Assembly (NCBI GenBank): GCA_023409675.1
Contig: JAEYRC010000392.1
Span: 1-23,370 of the forward strand
Origin: Bacteroidota bacterium
GTDB lineage: Bacteria; Bacteroidota; Bacteroidia; Chitinophagales; Chitinophagaceae
Reading direction: 5' to 3'
DNA: 23,370 nucleotides
In this document: piece after piece, positions 7,710-13,689 of the stretch
Layout of the letters: each line of letters begins with the position of its first letter
Numbering within the stretch: position 1 is the first letter of the stretch
The notes under the pieces: generated by a model
Told to the model about the DNA's origin: nothing
Seen by the model: only the letters and a program-made list of their open reading frames with translations
Database searches by the model: none
Program-made: the position numbers and the translations under genes

Positions 7710-8426
7710 TTATTCCACTGCTAATGCCGTCGCCTGCTTTGCCAGGCGTTCTTTCAGCACCGCATCATGATCTGCCGGTAAAGAATCCGGCAGACTGAAC
7801 TGCAGGTAATGAACTTTTTGGGATGCGGCAATATCCAGTTTTTCATAATGGGTTTTGATCGACAAAACGGGACCCGGATCGCCACCGGCATAAATATTAT
7901 CATTGTCTTCATGAAGCTTTAGTCCGTATAATTCTATGACCAGCTTTGTAAATTCATATAGGTCGGGAGAATCAGTTTTGAGGTGAATTAGTCCTCCCGG
8001 CTTTAATATGCGCTGGTAGCGCCGGAGAAAGTTCGGATGTGTAAGCCTTTTCTTTGCACGTGACAACGCCAGTTGAGGATCGGGAAAGGTGATCCAGATC
8101 TCGTCCACTTCTCCCGGTGCGAAATATGTTTCAATCTTATCGATATGTGTTCGTAAAAACGCGGCATTCTGAAGTTTTTCTTCCAGTCCGGTTTTTGCGC
8201 CCGCCCAGATACGATTTCCTTTGATATCTAAACCAATAAAATTTCTGTCGGGAAACAGCCGGGCCATACCGATGGTATATTCACCTTTGCCGCAAGCCAG
8301 TTCGAGCGTAATGGGATGGGTATTGACGAAAAACTCGCTCCACCTGCCCTGCATATCCTGCGGGTATTCCAGCACATTGCTGAACGTTTTGATCGCTCTG
8401 AAACGCAATAATTTTTTTTGCCCCAT
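7710..8426 (-). CDS. trmB: tRNA (guanine-N7-)-methyltransferase
   Basis: 238-aa SAM-dependent enzyme that forms m7G46 in the variable loop of tRNAs. Motif I for SAM binding is L-E-L-A-C-G-K-G-E-Y-T (about residues 37-47), followed by F-I-G-L-D-I-K-G-N-R-I-W-A-G-A; the TrmB signature I-T-F-P-D-P-Q is near residues 111-117, and L-K-P-G-G-L-I-H-L-K-T-D follows. Length is normal for Bacteroidota TrmB. An exact TAnnTTTG box sits 7 nt upstream of the ATG, so the gene probably starts its own near-leaderless transcript that continues through DUF5522 and ATL. Confidence 0.95.
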   Translation of the reverse strand: MGQKKLLRFRAIKTFSNVLEYPQDMQGRWSEFFVNTHPITLELACGKGEYTIGMARLFPDRNFIGLDIKGNRIWAGAKTGLEEKLQNAAFLRTHIDKIETYFAPGEVDEIWITFPDPQLALSRAKKRLTHPNFLRRYQRILKPGGLIHLKTDSPDLYEFTKLVIELYGLKLHEDNDNIYAGGDPGPVLSIKTHYEKLDIAASQKVHYLQFSLPDSLPADHDAVLKERLAKQATALAVE

Positions 8427-8433
8427 AAGGCGA

Positions 8434-8441
8434 CAAAATTA
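8434..8441 (-). promoter_or_regulatory. Promoter -7 box upstream of trmB
   Basis: Reads TAATTTTG on the minus strand, an exact TAnnTTTG match, ending 7 nt before the trmB ATG. No TTG sits at the expected 19-nt distance upstream, so the -33 element is weak or absent. Confidence 0.55.
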
Positions 8442-8472
8442 ATCAATCCCTGCCGGGTAGAAATGATTCTGA

Positions 8473-9417
8473 TCAGGATTCAATATCCTCGTCCCGGATG
8501 ATCTCTTTGGTATTGGTATCTATATGTTGCTGACGGTAACTGATGGCATGCGGTAAGGGTTGGATAGGGGTATCTTTATATTCTGCCCATATTTTGGTAA
8601 AGGCCGCGCCATAAAAAAGGATGAGTGATGAATAAAAGACAAAAAGCAGTAAAAGTACCAGCGAACCACCTGCACCATAGATGGTACTTATATTACCCTG
8701 AAGCAGCAACACCCGTAACAAAACTTTTCCTGAGTTGAACAATACGCCGGTAATCAATGCGCCTACGAGTGCGATATTCCAGTCGGGCCGCCCATCGGGA
8801 AGATAGCGGAACAATACCGCAAACCAAATAGTTACAATAAGCAGTGATACCACAATACTTAATGTATTCTGAAGCACTGCGGCAACTTCCGGAAACATTC
8901 CCGCGATCAAATCGCCTAGAAAGGCCTGTGCTGTCTCCGCAAGAATACCAGCCAGGAACAGTATGCCGGTGATAAGGATAACCAGAAAAGAAAGTAATCG
9001 GTTCTGCAGCCGGCGCCATACATTCCGCCTGCGGTCGACCTTAATTTTCCAAATTTGATTGATGGAACTTTTAATGACTTTAAAAAGGGTGGTGGCAACA
9101 AAAAAGAGAAAGAGAGAACCAATTATCGTGATATAAATATTATCGGCAATTTCTGTGAAGCCGCTCAGCGTTTCGCTTACCTGTGTTACGCTACGTTCTC
9201 CGATAACGCCTTCCAGTTTTTCAAAAAGCTGGTTACTGATCCGTTGTTCATTGAACACCAGTCCCAGTGCCTGGATGATTATGATGATTACGGCCGGAAG
9301 CGCGAAGGTGGTAAAGAAAGACATGGCGCCCGCCATCCGCAGGGGGTCGTTGGCAGAAAGTTCTTTCGCCGCCTGTCGGAATACGTTGAACGGTATGGGA
9401 AACCTGGGCAGTTTCAT
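8473..9417 (-). CDS. YihY/BrkB family inner-membrane protein
   Basis: 314-aa polytopic membrane protein of the YihY/virulence factor BrkB family. Roughly six transmembrane segments are visible, beginning with F-F-T-T-F-A-L-P-A-V-I-I-I-I-I (about residues 34-48). Family marks are the early A-x-x-L-S-A-N-D-P-x-R-M-A-G-A-M-S-F-F, the I-x-Q-I-W-K-I region, R-Y-L-P-D-G-R-P-D-W, and I-Y-G-A-G-G-S-L-V-L-L-L-L-F-V-F-Y-S-S in the late segment. Molecular function is unknown (the old RNase BN label for this family has been withdrawn). It lies 25 bp after purU and 46 bp before trmB on the same strand. Confidence 0.92.
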   Translation of the reverse strand: MKLPRFPIPFNVFRQAAKELSANDPLRMAGAMSFFTTFALPAVIIIIIQALGLVFNEQRISNQLFEKLEGVIGERSVTQVSETLSGFTEIADNIYITIIGSLFLFFVATTLFKVIKSSINQIWKIKVDRRRNVWRRLQNRLLSFLVILITGILFLAGILAETAQAFLGDLIAGMFPEVAAVLQNTLSIVVSLLIVTIWFAVLFRYLPDGRPDWNIALVGALITGVLFNSGKVLLRVLLLQGNISTIYGAGGSLVLLLLFVFYSSLILFYGAAFTKIWAEYKDTPIQPLPHAISYRQQHIDTNTKEIIRDEDIES

Positions 9418-9442
9418 GTTGGTCCTTAAAGTTTAAAACAGA

Positions 9443-10288
9443 TCAGTCAAATATGATGGTTTTATTACCATAAACAAATACCTGTTCGTTGAAAACCAGG
9501 GAAAGGGCATTGGCCAGCACCATTCGTTCCACTTCATGACCCGCACGGGCCATTTCCGCTGCACTGTGCGTATGGTCGACCGGTATAACCTGTTGTGCAA
9601 TAATAGGGCCTTCATCGAGCAGGTCATTTACAAAATGCGCGGTGGCTCCTATAATTTTTACACCCCGGTTATAGGCCTGGGCATAGGGGTTCGCGCCTAT
9701 AAATGCCGGCAGAAAAGAATGATGAATGTTGATGATCTTATTATTGAACCGGGCCACAAATTCGGGTGACAGAATCCGCATGTATTTTGCCAGCACAATA
9801 TAATCCGGATCATAACTGCTGATTATATCCCGGATAGCCGCTTCATGATCGTGCCGGCTATACTGTTCATGCGGAAGATAATGAAAAGGAATTTCAAACT
9901 TTTCTGTAAGCGGGCGCAGCACCTCGTGATTACTGACTACACCCAATATGCCGGCATGTAATTCATCAAAGGCATTGCGGAGCAGCAGATCACTGAGGCA
10001 ATGATGCTCCCGGGTAGCCAGCACCACAATTTTTTTCTTGCGGTTATCGCTAAGGTGAACCATAGCATTTTCCGACAGACAATCCTTCAACTCGGACAGT
10101 AGAATTTCTTCCTGGAATGATCCGGAAAAAACCGTGCGCATAAAAAAATGACTGGTCTTCCGTTCAACAAATTCTCCATTGCGTATAATATTCAGCCCCA
10201 GGTTGTATAATATGCGGGTGATATTGAAGATCAGTCCGGGCTTATCGGAACAACTGATGAGCAGAATATTATTGGTCATGCCGGTCAA
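9443..10288 (-). CDS. purU: Formyltetrahydrofolate deformylase
   Basis: 281-aa enzyme that hydrolyses 10-formyl-THF to formate and THF, balancing one-carbon pools and supplying formate for purine synthesis. An N-terminal ACT regulatory domain (N-N-I-L-L-I-S-C-S-D-K-P-G-L, residues about 5-85) precedes a formyltransferase-fold catalytic domain beginning K-K-I-V-V-L-A-T-R-E-H-H-C-L-S-D-L-L. Catalytic residues are Asn187 and His189 in I-N-I-H-H-S-F-L-P-A-F and Asp225 in L-L-D-E-G-P-I-I. The presence of the ACT domain and H-H-S-F-L-P distinguishes it from PurN. ATG codons at positions 1 and 4 are both possible starts. First gene of the minus-strand run towards ATL. Confidence 0.95.
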   Translation of the reverse strand: MTGMTNNILLISCSDKPGLIFNITRILYNLGLNIIRNGEFVERKTSHFFMRTVFSGSFQEEILLSELKDCLSENAMVHLSDNRKKKIVVLATREHHCLSDLLLRNAFDELHAGILGVVSNHEVLRPLTEKFEIPFHYLPHEQYSRHDHEAAIRDIISSYDPDYIVLAKYMRILSPEFVARFNNKIINIHHSFLPAFIGANPYAQAYNRGVKIIGATAHFVNDLLDEGPIIAQQVIPVDHTHSAAEMARAGHEVERMVLANALSLVFNEQVFVYGNKTIIFD

Positions 10289-10452
10289 TATAACTATAAA
10301 TTTTCATTTCCGGAATGCTATAAGAGTATTGCTGTTACTTCCGGTATGAGTGCATGCTGTGAGAAATGCTTATCGAAAACTTCAGCATTTCACCCTGCCT
10401 TATTATTAAATCATACTTAAAACCTGCGATGGGTATTTGCTTTTAGACTTGC

Positions 10453-10472
10453 GCTACATGAAATTATGTAGC
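10453..10472. promoter_or_regulatory. Perfect inverted repeat upstream of a small orphan gene
   Basis: GCTACAT (10453-10459) and ATGTAGC (10466-10472) form a perfect 7-bp dyad around a 6-nt AT-rich centre, between the divergent purU and orphan genes. There is no T-run, so an operator or mRNA hairpin is more likely than a terminator. Unproven. Confidence 0.35.
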
Positions 10473-10531
10473 CGGTAAATATATTGATGAAATCACTAAC
10501 CAGTATGGTAAAGTTGATTATATATTTGAGA

Positions 10532-10792
10532 ATGGATTTCCTGTTTTCAACCAATATTGAAATTTTGGGAAAGTATATACACTTCTCCGTTAGCTGTTTT
10601 GGTGCAGATGACTACCTCCTGAAACTTCAGGGCGATCCGGTTGGAACCCTGCTTCCAGATTCCTTATGGATTTGGCATGAAGACAATCAGTGGAACTGCA
10701 GTGAAACAGTTGCTCCCGAAGTGGTGGCCCAAATCCTGGCAGGTTTAGAGTGCAGGCTGTCACGCGTTTCTGACCGTAGCCGGGAGAACTAA
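10532..10792 (+). CDS. Small hypothetical protein
   Basis: 86-aa protein from the ATG at 10532 (an in-frame ATG at 10484 would add 16 residues; the shorter form starts M-D-F-L-F-S-T-N-I-E-I-L-G-K-Y-I). I do not recognise the family. It looks coding from codon choice and composition: alternating beta-like segments, then P-D-S-L-W-I-W-H-E-D-N-Q-W-N and a helix-like P-E-V-V-A-Q-I-L-A-G-L-E at the end. No signal peptide, membrane segment or metal motif. It converges on and overlaps the DUF5723 gene by 4 bp at the stop codons. It could still be a chance open frame. Confidence 0.55.
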   Translation: MDFLFSTNIEILGKYIHFSVSCFGADDYLLKLQGDPVGTLLPDSLWIWHEDNQWNCSETVAPEVVAQILAGLECRLSRVSDRSREN

Positions 10793-12234
10793 TACGGTGG
10801 ACAATCCAGTTCTTTATACAGGGAACCTGTATTGTTTTTCCCCTGGGGCCTGAGAATGATCCCAATGAATCCTCCACCGTTATGAGACTTTTTCCAGGAA
10901 AATAAGGCGTTGGGAATATTGTGTAAACCCATGAATAAAGGGCCTGCACGTAATGCGCCGCCAACCCACAACTGATTCTGTCGGTTATACTGTACCGGGA
11001 GATAGAGGCCGATCTTATTTCGTTCCCACCTGGGCGTTACCGTTATAAAATTCTTCTCCGCTACATGCAGCCGGTCTTTATCAACAAGCGGCGAAAGGTT
11101 GAGGTTAAGGTTGGCATTGATGAAGAATTCGCCATTGATATTTCTGTCGGCATTCAAAACCAGGCGCATGGGATTAAGTATGCTGAAATTCCCTGTTTGT
11201 GGAACAGCGAATTGCACGATGGTGCGCAGGCTGTCGTTCATAGCGGCTATATCGGGAATGTCCAGGAATTTCTGATTGAGCAGTTCGCCGTTCACATTAT
11301 CGTTCAGCCTCGCAAATGCCATACTGTTCCGGCTATGCGAAAAATTATTCCATCCAAGGTCGAGTACCGATAATCCAAATTTCCAGCTATAGTCAAAATA
11401 TGGATCATCATCGTTAAAGCTTCCGATGCCGGGTAATGGAAGCACATACTCAAAGCCAAGGTCTGCCGAAAATCCACTCATCGAACGACTGAGCATGTTA
11501 CCGAAATTTTCAAATTCAGAAGCATTCGCATCTACCTGGTCATGAGTTGCGGAATAGCCATATCCTGCCAGTCCATCACGGATAAAAACATCGGGAATTT
11601 CGCTAATTGTTGTCATCTCCAGGCGAACATCCTGTACGCTGGCGGTAGCGCCTGACAGACCGCGGTTATATTTAAGCGTTAGTCCGGCATTCAATCTTCC
11701 TGGTCCGAAGTTCAGGATCGTGCGGGCATAGGTGGCATAGAACTCCATCCATGCACTGCCGGCGAGATCGGCTTCAAGCTCACCCCTGTCGTTAAGCGAG
11801 AAGAAGCCGGAAGTAGACGTGATGGTATCGGAATAACTGAACGTGCCGCTTTCCGCGTTCGCATATCCGCGCAGGTTAGCTCCAAAGGCGATACTATGTT
11901 GTTTGTTCAGGGCGATCCGCGCATTGAGCAGGTGCATATCGAAGTTAGTATAGGCCATCCGTTCAAAATCGCCCGGGATCAGGTTATAAAATGTTTTGAT
12001 GGGTAATTTGAACGGTGTTTTTCGGCCCGCCGATAAGGCATTGGTTATTCCCTGGTACTGGCCTGAAAATAGAGTGAGGTCCCACTTATAAGGATTATTA
12101 ACAATGGATGCCGGATTTGCGGTGGCATTCAGGCTGCCGGCATAAGGAGAACCTAAAAGTGCCTGATAATTCTGAGCAATTGAACGGGCGGATCCGGAAA
12201 AAAACAACAACGATGCAAGAACAAAAAACTTCAT
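10789..12234 (-). CDS. DUF5723 family outer-membrane beta-barrel protein
   Basis: 481-aa protein with a cleavable signal peptide (hydrophobic to S-I-A-Q, about residue 21). After it comes N-Y-Q-A-L-L-G-S-P-Y-A-G-S-L-N-A-T-A-N-P-A-S-I-V, the start typical of DUF5723 proteins in Bacteroidota, then many alternating amphipathic strands (for example F-D-M-H-L-L-N-A-R-I-A-L-N and S-I-A-F-G-A-N-L-R-G-Y), as in an outer-membrane barrel. Strand-rich to near the C-terminus. No ligand or partner can be deduced. The gene is alone on its transcript; bases 12235-12429 hold no gene. Confidence 0.8.
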   Translation of the reverse strand: MKFFVLASLLFFSGSARSIAQNYQALLGSPYAGSLNATANPASIVNNPYKWDLTLFSGQYQGITNALSAGRKTPFKLPIKTFYNLIPGDFERMAYTNFDMHLLNARIALNKQHSIAFGANLRGYANAESGTFSYSDTITSTSGFFSLNDRGELEADLAGSAWMEFYATYARTILNFGPGRLNAGLTLKYNRGLSGATASVQDVRLEMTTISEIPDVFIRDGLAGYGYSATHDQVDANASEFENFGNMLSRSMSGFSADLGFEYVLPLPGIGSFNDDDPYFDYSWKFGLSVLDLGWNNFSHSRNSMAFARLNDNVNGELLNQKFLDIPDIAAMNDSLRTIVQFAVPQTGNFSILNPMRLVLNADRNINGEFFINANLNLNLSPLVDKDRLHVAEKNFITVTPRWERNKIGLYLPVQYNRQNQLWVGGALRAGPLFMGLHNIPNALFSWKKSHNGGGFIGIILRPQGKNNTGSLYKELDCPPY

Positions 12235-12429
12235 ACAAGATACCTCTTTACCATGATTAGGGATAGATATGAGGCTGCGGATCAGGCAAAGGCCTTCGTA
12301 AGCACAGCGACATAAAGGTTCAGTCGGAACAGAGGTAAAAGAAAAATAGTGAGTCGTTCATCCGTGAAAGCGGAGAGACGGATTAGAATGGCATCATAGA
12401 TATGCGGAAAGAAGTGCTAAACTACTCAA

Positions 12430-13260
12430 CTAACGTGAATATTGCAACATCCATTCATAGATATTCAGATCATTTTCTTTATACGACGGATCAAGCGCGC
12501 TTGTCCAGGCATCATGGCCCGTACGGTTAAATATCGTAAGCCGCGGCGCTACCGCCGGCTTAAAACCGGTCAGTGCTTCGAAAAAGGAGCGACTTATCGC
12601 AGCATCCACCATATCATCTTCTGCATTATGAAAGAGCCATACCGGCAGTGATGCGTTAGCGATAGCGCGGGTTTTGGTTTCTACGGAATTCTTCGTTACG
12701 CCGGCGATCGGAACAATAGCGGCAAATTTTCCAGGATCACTGGCCGCAAGTTCCGACAAGAGCATACCTCCTGCGCTCAGCCCCGCGAGATAAATTCGGG
12801 CGGGGTCGACCCTGAAATTCTTCTGAAAATAATTTACCAGTGATCGCGCTTCAGTGGCAGTGGGGTCGCCATTGTATTGCGGTGCAACTACTATGAACTG
12901 ATGACTTTTTCCTTTAACCGTAAAGGAGGTGGGGAACTGCTTATCCTTCAATAATTTGCCAATGCCATATTCTCCCAGTTTGGGAAGATCCGCAACTCCA
13001 TTACCCCGCTGTCCCAGCCCGTGGAAAAAGATCAGCAACGGATATTTCTCGCCCGATTTGGCGTAATTCCCCGGAACGGATGCATAATATCCCCTGAAGG
13101 CGCTATTTATTCGTGCTGTGGACGTGCTGAATTCAGGTGGCGGCACACTGGCCGTGTTCAATGATGCATGCGATGGTGTTACCAGCTGATCATCTTTTTT
13201 ACAACTGCTGAATACCGCCAGTCCCAGCGCTATGCTCAATGCTTTAATGCAGGTATACAT
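12430..13260 (-). CDS. Lipoprotein alpha/beta-hydrolase (esterase-like)
   Basis: 276-aa predicted lipoprotein: signal sequence ending F-S-S-C with the lipidated Cys20, followed by K-K-D-D, which resembles the Bacteroidota lipoprotein export signal and suggests surface display. The rest is an alpha/beta-hydrolase of the PHB-depolymerase/feruloyl-esterase-like group. The oxyanion region is L-L-I-F-F-H-G-L-G-Q-R-G-N-G, the nucleophile is Ser162 in A-G-L-S-A-G-G, the acid is Asp215 in H-N-A-E-D-D-M-V and the base is His249 in T-G-H-D-A-W. Substrate is unknown; carboxylesters on polysaccharides are an inference from relatives. Codon 20 from this ATG places the cysteine well, supporting the start. 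Confidence 0.87.
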   Translation of the reverse strand: MYTCIKALSIALGLAVFSSCKKDDQLVTPSHASLNTASVPPPEFSTSTARINSAFRGYYASVPGNYAKSGEKYPLLIFFHGLGQRGNGVADLPKLGEYGIGKLLKDKQFPTSFTVKGKSHQFIVVAPQYNGDPTATEARSLVNYFQKNFRVDPARIYLAGLSAGGMLLSELAASDPGKFAAIVPIAGVTKNSVETKTRAIANASLPVWLFHNAEDDMVDAAISRSFFEALTGFKPAVAPRLTIFNRTGHDAWTSALDPSYKENDLNIYEWMLQYSR

Positions 13261-13377
13261 AATAAGTTCGGATTAGAATGTGTTTTACAGGGAGCGGGGC
13301 AACTTAGCAGTAGAAAATTCATGCCAAAGTGAGGAAGTCGCTATCAGGCAAAACGAAGTAATGTGCGACCACAAAAA

Positions 13378-13483
13378 AATCTGCGCTTATCTGCTTCCTA
13401 ATCTGCGAAATTAGCGGAAACGGCTGTTCATAATCTGCGCTTATCTGCGTCTAAATCTGCGGAATCTGCGGGAACGGCTGTTC
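13378..13483. repeat. Imperfect 54-bp-period tandem duplication
   Basis: Bases 13378-13429 and 13432-13483 align without gaps at 45 of 52 positions. Each unit contains internal copies of the heptamer ATCTGCG and ends in ACGGCTGTTC. It lies between the lipoprotein gene and tRNA-Phe and has no coding potential. Confidence 0.85.
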
Positions 13484-13516
13484 TATTACTATTGAAAAAG
13501 TTCTATCGATATTAAA

Positions 13517-13546
13517 TAAAAAAACCCCAGCATTACTGCTGAGGTT
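13517..13546 (-). terminator. Intrinsic terminator after tRNA-Phe
   Basis: On the minus strand a 10-bp stem (arms 13537-13546 and 13523-13532, one G-U wobble) with a GTAA loop is followed by a T-rich run (13517-13524). It begins 4 bp after the tRNA 3' end. Confidence 0.85.
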
Positions 13547-13550
13547 ACTG

Positions 13551-13623
13551 TGGTGTGGGCCGGGATCGAACCGGCGACACAAGGATTTTCAGTCCTTTGC
13601 TCTACCGACTGAGCTACCGCACC
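13551..13623 (-). tRNA. tRNA-Phe (anticodon GAA)
   Basis: A 73-nt cloverleaf can be drawn: acceptor GGTGCGG/CCACACC, D arm GCTC-8 nt-GAGC, anticodon stem AAGGA/TCCTT with loop CTGAAAA (anticodon at 13588-13590), 5-nt variable region, and T arm GCCGG-TTCGATC-CCGGC. Discriminator is A; CCA is not encoded. One acceptor pair, C5 with A68 (base 13556), is mismatched. It lies 66 bp after the recQ stop, on the same strand, with its own promoter box and terminator. Confidence 0.97.
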
Positions 13624-13638
13624 TCCTTTATCGGGCAG

Positions 13639-13646
13639 CAAAAATA
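13639..13646 (-). promoter_or_regulatory. Promoter -7 box for tRNA-Phe
   Basis: Minus strand reads TATTTTTG, an exact TAnnTTTG, ending 15 nt before the mature tRNA 5' end. This implies a leader of under 10 nt. The -33 position has TCG/TTC rather than TTG. Confidence 0.55.
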
Positions 13647-13689
13647 GGGGGATTTCCCGAATTTGCGAAACAGAATCGAAAAATCTTTC

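Noticed and set aside
12360..12383. ATCCGT/ACGGAT inverted repeat upstream of the DUF5723 gene
   Set aside because: Six-base arms around a 12-nt loop with no T-run; not distinguishable from chance.
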